DNA of 16,977 bases from an uncultured Oscillospiraceae bacterium. GTDB lineage: Bacteria; Bacillota; Clostridia; Oscillospirales; Ruminococcaceae. Below, piece after piece: positions 7,835 through 15,339 of this stretch; position 1 is the stretch's first letter; each line of letters opens with the position of its first letter. Below the pieces are notes generated by a model. The model did not search any database. It saw nothing but the letters and a program-made list of their open reading frames with translations, and was not told where the DNA came from. Location of the stretch: positions 1 to 16,977 of the forward strand of contig CAKSAY010000015.1 of NCBI GenBank assembly GCA_934438055.1, given 5' to 3'. A program made the position numbers and the translations under genes.

Positions 7835-8461
7835 CTAGCGGCCGTTAAAACGATTCATGGCGCTTTCAACGCCATTTTGCAGGATTTCTTCAACTGCATC
7901 AACCGCATCGGTCAATCCTGTTTCAAGCCTTTGCAATTCATCCGGCGTGAACTTCTTCAAAACCCATTTCACCATGTCATATTCCGGCGGCTTTTGGCCT
8001 ACACCTATTTTAATGCGAACAAATTCCTCTTCTCCTGTTTCATAGAGGACGCTTTTAATACCATTATGCCCGCCGGCACTCCCTTTTTTACGGATTCTGA
8101 TTTTTCCTATAGGAAAGTGAATATCATCCACAAATACAATCATCTGTTCGACTGAAAGTTTATAGTAGGCTCTCGCTTCTTCAATTGCTTCGCCGCTATT
8201 ATTCATAAAGGTTTGCGGTTTTAAAAGCAGGCAGCGATTTTGCCCAATGAGCCCATTGCCAGATTGACTGTGAAACTTTGACTTGTTTACTTGAATTTGC
8301 CATCTTTGCGCCAAACAATCCAGTGCCATAAAGCCTGCATTATGTCTGGTTTTGTCATATTTAGGACCTGGATTTCCGAGCCCGGCAACAAGGTATGATA
8401 TCTTTTGTGAAGATGCATCCTGCTGTTGTAACCTATTGAAAAGATTTCGTAGATTATTCAT
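7835..8461 (-). CDS. pth: Peptidyl-tRNA hydrolase
   Basis: Pth cleaves the ester bond of peptidyl-tRNAs released from ribosomes and recycles the tRNA. The 208-residue protein carries the family signature GLGNPGPKYDKTRHNAGF, with Asn30 and catalytic His40. Further family residues are Asn87 in QTFMNNSG, Asp112 in FVDDIHFP and Asn133 in GSAGGHNG. It has about 20 extra residues before the usual start of the fold (MNNLRNLFNRLQQQDASSQ), but the ATG at 8461 is supported by AAGGAGG seven bases upstream, so this extension looks real. mfd follows 15 bases downstream. A terminator-like hairpin ends shortly before the ribosome site, which suggests controlled read-through from prs or from a promoter in between. 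Confidence 0.97.
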   Translation of the reverse strand: MNNLRNLFNRLQQQDASSQKISYLVAGLGNPGPKYDKTRHNAGFMALDCLAQRWQIQVNKSKFHSQSGNGLIGQNRCLLLKPQTFMNNSGEAIEEARAYYKLSVEQMIVFVDDIHFPIGKIRIRKKGSAGGHNGIKSVLYETGEEEFVRIKIGVGQKPPEYDMVKWVLKKFTPDELQRLETGLTDAVDAVEEILQNGVESAMNRFNGR

Positions 8462-8475
8462 TCTGCGCCTCCTTT

Positions 8476-8507
8476 TTAAAAACAAAAGGATGGTTCGCCA
8501 CCATCCT
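8476..8507 (-). terminator. Terminator-like hairpin in the prs-pth gap
   Basis: On the minus strand AGGATGGT (8507-8500) pairs perfectly with ACCATCCT (8494-8487) around a 5-base loop (GGCGA), followed by TTTGTTTTT. It looks like the end of the prs transcript. However, it ends only a few bases before the AAGGAGG site of pth, leaving no room for a pth promoter after it. It could therefore act as a partial terminator or attenuator for pth-mfd. Confidence 0.75.
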
Positions 8508-8603
8508 GTAATTTTACAAATCTGTTTTTTACTTTATATTTTCATATGAAATATTTCTTCTGCAGAGCTTCGGATTGCGCTGCTAAAGAGCTGAATATTC
8601 ATG

Positions 8604-8633
8604 ATTACAATGACTTACGATGTTCTATGTAAA
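8604..8633 (-). promoter_or_regulatory. Possible promoter for pth-mfd
   Basis: On the minus strand TTTACA (8633-8628) and TGTAAT (8609-8604) are separated by 18 bases, just after the prs stop. Both are imperfect. A transcript starting here would have a long leader with a GCAG/CTGC hairpin region and then the terminator-like hairpin before pth. Confidence 0.35.
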
Positions 8634-8647
8634 TCTACCTTGATTGT

Positions 8648-9607
8648 TTAATCAAACAGCGGGGAGACAGGCTTGTCTTCATAAATTCTTTCAATTGCTT
8701 CTGCAAAGACAGGAGCAACAGGGAGGATGGTGATGCAATCGAGTTTCTTTTCTGTTGCCAGCGGGATTGTGTCTAAAATGACGAGTTCTTTAATTACGCT
8801 ATTGGATATTCTTTCAATCGCCGGGCCGGAGAGAACGCCATGCGTTGCGCAGGCATACACCGATTTGGCGCCGCCTCTTTCGACAATAGATTTTGCGGCG
8901 TTGCAGAGCGTTCCCGCGGTGTCGATCATATCATCTACAATAATAATATTTTTGCCTTTGACCTCTCCTATGATGTTCATTACTTCTGAAACATTTGCCT
9001 TTTGACGTCGTTTGTCAATAAGGGCGAGGGGAATATTCATTTTGGTGGCCAAATTTCGGGCTCTTGTGACCGATCCTAAATCCGGGGAGACAACCATTAA
9101 GTCTTCCTTACAATTTGCAAACTTTTCTTCAAAATAGGGCGTTAAGATGGGTACGCCTAACAGATGATCAACAGGAATGTTAAAGAAGCCTTGAATTTGC
9201 GGAGCATGAAGGTCCATGGTCAACACACGATCAGCGCCTGCTGTGGTGATTAAGTCGGCTACTAACTTAGCGGAAATAGGGTCTCTTGCTTTGACTTTTC
9301 TGTCTTGACGGGCATAACCAAAGTAGGGCATTACAGCAGTAATTCTTCCGGCTGAGGCACGCTTGAGCGCATCTATCATGATGAGAAGCTCCATAAGATT
9401 TGTGTTAACAGGATGGCAAGTGGACTGCACAACAAAAACGTCCGAGCCTCTGACTGATTCTTGAATTGAAGCGGAAATTTCACCGTCGCTAAAAGAAACA
9501 ATGTCTGCAACACCTACTGAAAGTCCAAGCTCTTTGGCAATTTGCGCTGCGACTTCTTTGCTTGCGTTTCCGCTAAAAATTTTGATATCATTACCATGTA
9601 AACTCAT
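8648..9607 (-). CDS. prs: Ribose-phosphate pyrophosphokinase (PRPP synthetase)
   Basis: This cytoplasmic enzyme transfers pyrophosphate from ATP to ribose 5-phosphate and makes PRPP for nucleotide, histidine, tryptophan and NAD synthesis. The 319-residue protein has normal class I length. Visible motifs are FSDGEISASIQESVRG near residue 40, the ATP-binding flexible loop YFGYARQDRK, the metal-site segment DLHAPQIQGFF and the PRPP loop IIIVDDMIDTAGTL. The start is the ATG at 9607, with AAGGAG seven bases upstream; the TTG two codons earlier sits on that site. The order prs-pth-mfd is common in Firmicutes. prs has its own promoter and diverges from gdhA. Confidence 0.98.
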   Translation of the reverse strand: MSLHGNDIKIFSGNASKEVAAQIAKELGLSVGVADIVSFSDGEISASIQESVRGSDVFVVQSTCHPVNTNLMELLIMIDALKRASAGRITAVMPYFGYARQDRKVKARDPISAKLVADLITTAGADRVLTMDLHAPQIQGFFNIPVDHLLGVPILTPYFEEKFANCKEDLMVVSPDLGSVTRARNLATKMNIPLALIDKRRQKANVSEVMNIIGEVKGKNIIIVDDMIDTAGTLCNAAKSIVERGGAKSVYACATHGVLSGPAIERISNSVIKELVILDTIPLATEKKLDCITILPVAPVFAEAIERIYEDKPVSPLFD

Positions 9608-9679
9608 AAACAAGCTCCTTCATTTTTCATTCCGCTATATTATTTTTCAGATGTAAAATAAACTGCAAAACATATTAAA

Positions 9680-9708
9680 AGTATAACATGACTTTTAGGA
9701 TTTTACAA
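9680..9708 (-). promoter_or_regulatory. Promoter of prs
   Basis: On the minus strand TTGTAA (9708-9703) and TATACT (9685-9680) are 17 bases apart, with a TG extension before the -10 (TGTTATACT). The expected leader is about 65 bases. Confidence 0.6.
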
Positions 9709-9721
9709 CTCTAAATTTAGA

Positions 9722-9759
9722 CGAAAAGGTGAAAAAACATATATTATGTAATATTTTCG
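9722..9759. promoter_or_regulatory. Nested inverted repeat between divergent prs and gdhA promoters
   Basis: CGAAAA (9722-9727) mirrors TTTTCG (9754-9759) and encloses the dyad ACATA-TAT-TATGT (9737-9749). It lies between the prs -35 (9708) and the gdhA -35 (9800), a position where a regulator could act on either gene. The DNA is AT-rich, so chance dyads are common. Confidence 0.25.
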
Positions 9760-9799
9760 GCGATAGATACAACAAAAAGAGCCTTTTTCTTAAAATAAT

Positions 9800-9828
9800 T
9801 TGCAAAGCATTTTTCATTGTTGTATAAT
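9800..9828 (+). promoter_or_regulatory. Promoter of gdhA
   Basis: TTGCAA (9800-9805) and a perfect TATAAT (9823-9828) are separated by 17 bases. Transcription would start near 9835 and give a leader of about 65 bases. Confidence 0.75.
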
Positions 9829-9901
9829 AAAAAATAAAGGCAAGTCGGTAAAATTTACTGGTATTGCTTTAAAATGCCATTACTGAAAGGGTGGAAGCAA
9901 A

Positions 9902-11251
9902 ATGAAGTTAAAGAGTGCATATCTTGCAGGAGTTTATGAGACGGTGAAAAAAAGAAATGCCGGCGAAAATGAATTTTTGCAGGCAGTTGGAGAAGTGCTT
10001 GAAACGCTATCTTTGGTTGTTGACAGAGATCCATCTATAGAAAAGTTGGGCGTTATTGACAGGCTTGTTGAACCTGAGAGAATGATTCAATTTCGCGTTC
10101 CATGGGTAGATGACAACGGCAATGTGCAGGTGAATCGTGGCTTTCGCGTGCAGTTTAATTCTGCCATAGGGCCTTATAAAGGAGGATTGCGCTTTCACCC
10201 TACCGTTAATGCATCGGTGATTAAATTTTTGGGTTTTGAGCAGGTGTTTAAAAATGCGCTTACAACCTTGCCTATGGGCGGAGGCAAAGGTGGTTGTGAT
10301 TTTGATCCAAAGGGGAAATCGGATGGTGAAGTTATGCGATTTTGCCAGAGCTTTATGACAGAGCTTTCACGTCATATTGGTGCTGACACGGACGTCCCGG
10401 CCGGAGATATCGGCGTGGGTGGTAGAGAGATTGGATTTTTATTCGGTCAGTATAAGAAATTAAGAAACGAGTTCTCTGGTGTTTTGACCGGAAAGGGTCT
10501 TGCTTATGGCGGTTCATTGGCAAGAACAGAGGCTACGGGCTATGGTTTATGTTATTTAACAGAAGAAATGCTTTCTTGCATGAAGAGCGAGAGCCTTGCT
10601 CAGAAAACGGTTGTGATTTCCGGGTCGGGAAACGTTGCAATTTATGCGACGCAAAAAGCCACAGAGTTAGGCGCTAAGGTGGTTGCTCTGTCTGATTCGG
10701 GTGGATATATTTATGATAAAAACGGTGTTAATCTTGCTGTTGTTAAACAGATAAAAGAGGTTGAACGCGGCAGAATCAGTGAGTATATTCAGCGGGTTCC
10801 AAGCGCCGAATATCATGAGGGTTGTGCTGGAATTTGGAATATTCCATGTGATATTGCACTTCCTTGTGCAACGCAGAATGAGCTTGATGCAACGGCAGCG
10901 AAAGAGTTGCTTAAAAACGGGGTTTTAGCTGTGGCTGAAGGCGCGAATATGCCATGTACGCCCGAGGCAATAGATGCGTTTGTGAGCGCCGGAATTCTTT
11001 ATGCTCCGGGTAAGGCGGCGAATGCGGGAGGCGTTGCCTGTTCCGGTTTGGAAATGTCTCAAAATTCGATTCGTTACGGATGGAGTTTTGACGAGGTAGA
11101 TAATAAACTCAAAGATATTATGCAGAAAATCTTTCATAGCGCCTATGATGCGGCTGAAAAGTATGACGCAAAAGGAAATCTGGTTGTTGGAAGCAATATT
11201 GCCGGATTTGAAAAGGTTGCAGCAGCTATGACTGCACAGGGAGTTGTTTAG
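9902..11251 (+). CDS. gdhA: NADP-type glutamate dehydrogenase
   Basis: The enzyme interconverts 2-oxoglutarate plus ammonium and glutamate; in the biosynthetic direction it assimilates ammonium. The 449-residue chain fits the hexameric 50-kDa class. Visible motifs are GPYKGGLRFHP and LPMGGGKGGCDFDPKG with the catalytic lysine, then DTDVPAGDIGVGGREIGF with the catalytic aspartate. The dinucleotide fold SGSGNVAIYATQKA is followed by VALSDSGG. The GSGNVA and SDS pattern matches NADP-dependent enzymes such as that of E. coli and differs from the GFGNVA and SGPDG of NAD-linked clostridial enzymes, so NADP(H) use is inferred. AAGGGTGG lies eight bases before the ATG. The gene has its own promoter and a strong terminator, so it is probably a single-gene unit. 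Confidence 0.97.
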   Translation: MKLKSAYLAGVYETVKKRNAGENEFLQAVGEVLETLSLVVDRDPSIEKLGVIDRLVEPERMIQFRVPWVDDNGNVQVNRGFRVQFNSAIGPYKGGLRFHPTVNASVIKFLGFEQVFKNALTTLPMGGGKGGCDFDPKGKSDGEVMRFCQSFMTELSRHIGADTDVPAGDIGVGGREIGFLFGQYKKLRNEFSGVLTGKGLAYGGSLARTEATGYGLCYLTEEMLSCMKSESLAQKTVVISGSGNVAIYATQKATELGAKVVALSDSGGYIYDKNGVNLAVVKQIKEVERGRISEYIQRVPSAEYHEGCAGIWNIPCDIALPCATQNELDATAAKELLKNGVLAVAEGANMPCTPEAIDAFVSAGILYAPGKAANAGGVACSGLEMSQNSIRYGWSFDEVDNKLKDIMQKIFHSAYDAAEKYDAKGNLVVGSNIAGFEKVAAAMTAQGVV

Positions 11252-11364
11252 TGTTTTCCTACATCTTTTCAGATAATTCTTGATTATTCTTTGCATTTTA
11301 TTTGATAAAAGCGAGTTTTAAATAACGCATAAAGCATAGATGGCAGGTTGGCATGATTAGACAG

Positions 11365-11403
11365 AAAAGGACGATAAGGCCTTTGCGCTTATCGTCCTTT
11401 TTT
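11365..11403 (+). terminator. Strong two-way terminator between gdhA and the histidine kinase gene
   Basis: A perfect 14-bp stem (AAAAGGACGATAAG at 11365-11378, CTTATCGTCCTTTT at 11388-11401) with a 9-base loop runs into TTTTTT. On the minus strand the left arm likewise ends in TTTT, so it can also end the two-component transcript, whose stop codon is at 11431. Confidence 0.93.
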
Positions 11404-11430
11404 ATGTTTTTGCTCTCATTCTGTCAACAT

Positions 11431-12888
11431 TTATTTTTTTGGAGGTGTAGAGGAGGGCAATGTAACACTAAATTCTGTATATTTTCCCTGTTCACTGTGA
11501 ACCGCTATATTCCCATTATGTAAATGAACAATTGTTTTGACAATATTCAAACCAAGACCAACGCCTGACTTATCCAGTCCCCTAGAAGTATCGGTTTTAT
11601 AGAATCTCTCAAATATTTTGTTCATTTCTTCTTGACTCAATCCATTGCCCGTATTGCGAATATTAAGTGTTGTTTCTGTTGATTCCTTCATCCAAGAGAA
11701 TGATATTATGCCTCCCTCATCGGTGAATTTAATTGCATTTTCAACCAAGTTGAACAAAACTTGATGGATTAAATCTTGGTCAGCATAAATCCAAATATCA
11801 GTTTGTTCGAGGCCTTTTATTTTGATTCCTTTTCTGTTGATAGCATTCTCAAAAGCAAACACCACTTGAGCCAAACACTGCATTAGATTGCAGGGAACAA
11901 ACTTCATAGTTAAATCGCCTGTTTCATATTTTGAGAGATTGAGCATAGTGTGCACTAAACGGGACAGTCTTTTGATTTCTTCTGAAACAATAGTCAGATA
12001 ATGCTCTTGCTGATTTTGTGGGATAGTGCCATCTAGAATACCGTCTATAAAACCGCTAATTGAGGTCATAGGCGTTTTTAACTCATGGGAGATGTTTGCG
12101 ATGAAATTATGGCGTGATTGCTCAATGAAGGCCAAATTATTTCCCATCGCATTCATGGCCTGAGCAAGCTGCACGATTTCATTCTTTCCTTTAACTTCAA
12201 GTTTTTGAGAAAAGTCACCACGTCCATATTGTTTTGCAATGATTGCCATTTGCTTTAAAGGTTTGACGATATTAGCTGTAAAGATAAAAACAATGATGCA
12301 GGATAAAATAAGAATAATCAAGCATGAAATAATAACGATTTGGATCATTCGAGTCTGATAAGTTTGAAGACTTTGCGAAGAACAGGCGATAAATATATTT
12401 CCTACAGTCGCTGAGTCTATCACAAGCGGTAGTCCAACCGTATAAGCCTGTTCATTATATAAATCAGAAAATTGACTTGTTTCGCAGTAGATTCCTGTTT
12501 GGGAAATCTCTTCAATTATATTGGGAGGAACCGTATTTTTTTCTAATAAAATTTCATATTCATTTTGTGATGAATAAAAAATATTTCCGGCAGAATCCGA
12601 TAGATAGATACGAGCTCCTATATTGTTTGCCATTATGGTAATAAACGCTTGTGCTCTATCGTTGATAGAATGATCCTGATTGAATAAAGTCAAATCTACA
12701 TCGAGGGGATGATAGTCTCCGGTTACGATAGATGTGAGTTTTTGTAAGTCTTGTTCTAACTCTTGGTATTGATCGTTTTTAAAAAAGTGGGTTGATAAAA
12801 CCAGAATGGACGAGGATAATAAAACAAGACTTAAAACAATGGTAATCGAATAGAGTGTAAAATATTTAACAAATAGGCTCTTTTTCAA
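11431..12888 (-). CDS. Two-component sensor histidine kinase
   Basis: A membrane sensor that autophosphorylates on His and passes phosphate to the response regulator encoded just upstream. The 485-residue chain has a first membrane helix near residues 10-33, an external sensor region of about 150 residues, a second helix near 183-206 and a HAMP linker (IVKPLKQMAIIAKQYGRGDF). The dimerisation motif is FIANISHELKTPMTS, with the phospho-His near residue 268. The ATPase domain has N box LVENAIKF (near 384), FERFYKTD and GVGLGLNIV. The signal is not evident; the external part lies in the position of a Cache/PAS-like sensor. The start is uncertain: TTG at 12888 has GAGG eight bases upstream, whereas GTG at 12897 overlaps that site. 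The regulator gene ends 72 bases upstream. Confidence 0.93.
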   Translation of the reverse strand: MKKSLFVKYFTLYSITIVLSLVLLSSSILVLSTHFFKNDQYQELEQDLQKLTSIVTGDYHPLDVDLTLFNQDHSINDRAQAFITIMANNIGARIYLSDSAGNIFYSSQNEYEILLEKNTVPPNIIEEISQTGIYCETSQFSDLYNEQAYTVGLPLVIDSATVGNIFIACSSQSLQTYQTRMIQIVIISCLIILILSCIIVFIFTANIVKPLKQMAIIAKQYGRGDFSQKLEVKGKNEIVQLAQAMNAMGNNLAFIEQSRHNFIANISHELKTPMTSISGFIDGILDGTIPQNQQEHYLTIVSEEIKRLSRLVHTMLNLSKYETGDLTMKFVPCNLMQCLAQVVFAFENAINRKGIKIKGLEQTDIWIYADQDLIHQVLFNLVENAIKFTDEGGIISFSWMKESTETTLNIRNTGNGLSQEEMNKIFERFYKTDTSRGLDKSGVGLGLNIVKTIVHLHNGNIAVHSEQGKYTEFSVTLPSSTPPKK

Positions 12889-12960
12889 GATTTTCACCTC
12901 TTATTCAAAGATTATGAACAGGCCGCAGAGAATAAATGAAATCTTATCATATATTCTATG

Positions 12961-13653
12961 TTATTTGGTTACCTCGAATTTATAACCTACGCCCCATACA
13001 GTTTTAAGAGCCCATTTGTCAGAGACACCTTCTAATTTCTCACGGAGTCGTTTTATATGTACGTCAATTGTTCTGGAATCACCATAATATTCAAAGCCCC
13101 ACACTTCGTCTAATAGTTGATCTCTGGTGTAGACTCGATTTGGCGTGGAGGCTAGATGAAAGAGCAGTTCGAGTTCTTTTGGAGGTGTGTCAATCACTTT
13201 TCCATCTACTTTGAGTTCATACCGAGTCATATTGACAACTAATTTATCATACACCACTTCTTTGCATTCAGAAACTTGTGTAGAGTTTTCAATTCTTCGA
13301 TTTATCGCCTTAATACGGGCGATAACTTCTTTGGCATCAAAGGGTTTTACCACATAGTCATCAGCGCCTAATTCAAGTCCTAAAACTTTATCAAAAGTTT
13401 CACTTTTGGCAGTTAGCATAATGATTGGAACATTTGATTTTTTTCTAATTTCTCGGCAAACTTGCCATCCATCAATTGTAGGTAGCATAACGTCTAATAA
13501 AACAAAGTCAGGATTTAAAGCGTTAAATTTTATGAGAGCCTCTTCGCCATTGTTTTCTAAAATTACACTATAACCCTCTTTTTCAAGATATAACCTAAGT
13601 AATTCACAGATATTTTTATCATCGTCAACAACAAGAATTTTTTCAGTTGCCAT
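12961..13653 (-). CDS. OmpR/PhoB-family response regulator
   Basis: A DNA-binding transcription factor switched by phosphorylation from its partner kinase, encoded 72 bases downstream. The 230-residue protein has a receiver domain with acidic pocket Asp10-Asp12, phospho-acceptor Asp54 in LLDVMLP, Thr81 and Lys103 in VVKPF. It ends in a C-terminal winged helix with GYELK-like VNMTRYELKVDGK, PPKELELLFHLA, DQLLDEVWG and RTIDVHIKRLREKL, then VWGVGYKF. AAGGAGG lies seven bases before the ATG at 13653. The gene has its own promoter, and an 11-bp tandem repeat farther upstream could be its own binding site. The regulon cannot be inferred from the sequence. Confidence 0.96.
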   Translation of the reverse strand: MATEKILVVDDDKNICELLRLYLEKEGYSVILENNGEEALIKFNALNPDFVLLDVMLPTIDGWQVCREIRKKSNVPIIMLTAKSETFDKVLGLELGADDYVVKPFDAKEVIARIKAINRRIENSTQVSECKEVVYDKLVVNMTRYELKVDGKVIDTPPKELELLFHLASTPNRVYTRDQLLDEVWGFEYYGDSRTIDVHIKRLREKLEGVSDKWALKTVWGVGYKFEVTK

Positions 13654-13704
13654 ATAAATGCCTCCTTGTCAAATTGATTAAAAAATTATATTTAATATGC
13701 TTAT

Positions 13705-13733
13705 AATATACCATATCAACAAAAAAAAATCAA
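13705..13733 (-). promoter_or_regulatory. Promoter of the two-component operon
   Basis: On the minus strand TTGATT (13733-13728) and TATATT (13710-13705) are 17 bases apart, with an extended -10 (TGGTATATT). The upstream DNA is very AT-rich and may act as an UP-type element. Confidence 0.65.
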
Positions 13734-13811
13734 TATAAAATGAAATTTATTTGTAATTATGTAATTTTTTATTACTTTTATAAACAAAATATTAACTAAT
13801 CAAATTTGCTA

Positions 13812-13833
13812 TAGGTGAAAATTAGGTGAAAAT
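13812..13833 (-). promoter_or_regulatory. 11-bp tandem direct repeat, candidate response-regulator site
   Basis: TAGGTGAAAAT occurs twice head to tail (13812-13822 and 13823-13833); on the minus strand it reads ATTTTCACCTA twice. An 11-bp period places both half-sites on one face of the helix, the arrangement used by OmpR/PhoB-type regulators. The site lies about 80 bases upstream of the -35 of the regulator operon. Confidence 0.4.
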
Positions 13834-13844
13834 TCGTTATTTTG

Positions 13845-13867
13845 CATAAAATAATAAATATTTTATG
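13845..13867. repeat. AT-rich inverted repeat next to the terminator
   Basis: CATAAAATA (13845-13853) and TATTTTATG (13859-13867) are perfect 9-bp complements around a 5-base spacer. It lies between the CBS gene terminator and the 11-bp tandem repeat. It may be a second regulatory dyad or simply a product of AT richness. Confidence 0.35.
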
Positions 13868-13880
13868 TATGACTTTCTAA

Positions 13881-13913
13881 AAAAGCTCTGCCGTCTTATA
13901 CAGCAGAGCTTTT
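13881..13913 (-). terminator. Terminator after the CBS-domain gene
   Basis: GCTCTGC (13885-13891) pairs with GCAGAGC (13903-13909), extended by flanking A and T runs to an 11-bp stem with an 11-base loop. On the minus strand it follows the stop codon at 13915 without a gap and ends in a TTTTTT tail. It closes the four-gene unit 13915-16658. Confidence 0.9.
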
Positions 13914-13914
13914 T

Positions 13915-14328
13915 TTATGGCATTGAAATTCCTGTTAGGGCACGTGCCGTATCAGTTGAACTTCGTACTCGTGCGATATCAGAGAGGGAGATAATGCCAA
14001 TTGGCGTTTCATTTTCTGTCACAACCAGACGTTTGATCTGTTTTCTTCCGATTTTTTGTAGCGCCTCGTCGATTGTTTTATTCGATTCAATGGTAATTAC
14101 AGATGGAGTACAAATGTCTCCTGCGGTGCATTCTTGCGCGTTCTTTTTTTCTGAAATACAACGCAATACGATATCTCTATCGGTGAGAACACCGCACATC
14201 GTGTAGTCTTCATACATTACCGGAATAATTCCGATATTATGTTTGTGCATCATTTGCGCCGCTTTATCTATGGTTGAAGTATTACGAATTGCGTGTATAT
14301 TTGGTGTCATGATATCTTTTACCAGCAT
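13915..14328 (-). CDS. Protein of two tandem CBS domains
   Basis: The 137-residue cytoplasmic protein is essentially a CBS pair. The first CBS domain begins MLVKDIMTPNIHAI and runs through AAQMMHKHNIGIIPVM to GVLTDRDIVLR. The second begins GDICTPSVITI and ends with IGIISLSDIARV. Such pairs bind adenosine nucleotides and act as sensors or as subunits of other proteins; no effector domain is attached here. I chose the ATG at 14328, nine bases after GGAAG; an earlier in-frame ATG at 14337 abuts that ribosome site and others are unsupported. The start lies 47 bases inside the end of queG, which suggests translational coupling. A terminator follows directly. Its partner is unknown. Confidence 0.92.
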   Translation of the reverse strand: MLVKDIMTPNIHAIRNTSTIDKAAQMMHKHNIGIIPVMYEDYTMCGVLTDRDIVLRCISEKKNAQECTAGDICTPSVITIESNKTIDEALQKIGRKQIKRLVVTENETPIGIISLSDIARVRSSTDTARALTGISMP

Positions 14329-15181
14329 GGCAATCATCTTCCTTATTTTTATTTTTTTCGAAAGAAGTCTTTCTGATTGCATTATTCCCATTTTTTTCTT
14401 GAATCATACGTATGTTTCTTTGCAAAACCTTGATTCCGCGAAATCCAAATGCTCGTGTTTGAACCAATTCTTCTAATTCTTCCGGATAGATTTCACCAAT
14501 GATGTTTGTTTGAAACTCTGCAATGGGCGTTTGCGCTATGTTTTGGTTTAACGGACAACAGTCTTGGCAGACGTCACATCCCCATATTAATCCATTGTTT
14601 TGTATCTTTTCGGCCATTTCCGGTGATGGCTCGCGTTTGCACTGTGTGACGTAGGAGAGACAGCGCTGCTGCTCAAATTTATCGTTATTTCGAGCCTGTG
14701 TGGGACAGTTGCTTTGGCAGCATCCACAGTTGTCACACGATTGTAATGGTATATTGTTCGTATCAAGTTTTTGATTCGTTACAATTTCTCCTAAAAACAC
14801 ATAGCTTCCATATTGGCGATGGATTAAGAGTCCATTCTTTCCAATTACGCCAAGACCGGCGCGGGCTGCTGTGTAGACTTCCGGGATAGGGGAATTATCG
14901 GTAAACCATACATAGATTCCCGGCATACTTTGGTGCAGTTGATTTACTGCTTTTTCTAAATAAGCGCCGACAACTTTGTGATAGTCTTCTACCATAGCGT
15001 ATTTAGATATATTTCCCTTTAGTTCTGATGAAAAATAGGGAAAGGCGGCTATGATGACTGATTTTGCATCTTTTGGCAGTCTGCTCTTTGCTCGACAGGG
15101 AATCAGATACTGTTCGGGCGGCATGTCTGTAATACCGAAAATCTCTATGCCGATTTGTTGTAATATTTTTTCTATTTTCAT
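14282..15181 (-). CDS. queG: Epoxyqueuosine reductase (short form)
   Basis: QueG carries out the last step of queuosine synthesis: a cobalamin-dependent reduction of epoxyqueuosine in the wobble position of tRNAs with GUN anticodons. The 299-residue protein has the DUF1730-type N-terminal region with DNSPIPEV, where the catalytic Asp is expected, and AGLGVIGKNGLLI. Two 4Fe-4S cluster motifs follow, CDNCGCCQSNCPT (from about residue 148) and CDVCQDCCPLN (from about 201). It lacks the C-terminal HEAT repeats of long QueG proteins such as the E. coli one. Instead it ends with a Lys/Asn-rich tail of about 35 residues beyond FRGIKVLQRNI, part of which overlaps the CBS gene. AAAGGA lies seven bases before the ATG. 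No other queuosine gene is in the window. Confidence 0.88.
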   Translation of the reverse strand: MKIEKILQQIGIEIFGITDMPPEQYLIPCRAKSRLPKDAKSVIIAAFPYFSSELKGNISKYAMVEDYHKVVGAYLEKAVNQLHQSMPGIYVWFTDNSPIPEVYTAARAGLGVIGKNGLLIHRQYGSYVFLGEIVTNQKLDTNNIPLQSCDNCGCCQSNCPTQARNNDKFEQQRCLSYVTQCKREPSPEMAEKIQNNGLIWGCDVCQDCCPLNQNIAQTPIAEFQTNIIGEIYPEELEELVQTRAFGFRGIKVLQRNIRMIQEKNGNNAIRKTSFEKNKNKEDDCHAGKRYHDTKYTRNS

Positions 15182-15339
15182 GACACATTCCTTTGATAAC
15201 GCAAAGCAGGAGAAAATATATTCCCTGAGCGGGATGGATTCTGTTTTATTCTTTCGAGAGAGTTCTAATCTTGCTGTATATCTTCAACGATGGGGCGTAC
15301 GCAAAATAATACCTGATTGGATCTATTTAGCGTATTCCT
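15182..15339. other. Gap between DUF1624 gene and queG
   Basis: These 158 bases contain no gene, no clear terminator and no convincing promoter. A 5-bp dyad GCGTA/TACGC (around 15331-15350) overlaps the end of the membrane-protein gene. The simplest reading is read-through transcription from the Nudix gene into queG. Confidence 0.4.

Noticed and set aside
10925..11296. Minus-strand open frame opposite the end of gdhA
   Set aside because: It is the antisense shadow of strongly conserved gdhA codons, with no ribosome site or family resemblance.
13734..13880. Replication origin or DnaA-box cluster in the AT-rich region
   Set aside because: Very AT-rich, but I see no cluster of TTATCCACA-type boxes and no dnaA/dnaN neighbourhood.
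13865..14206. Plus-strand open frame opposite the CBS-domain gene
   Set aside because: It lies across the terminator and antisense to a clear CBS-pair coding frame.
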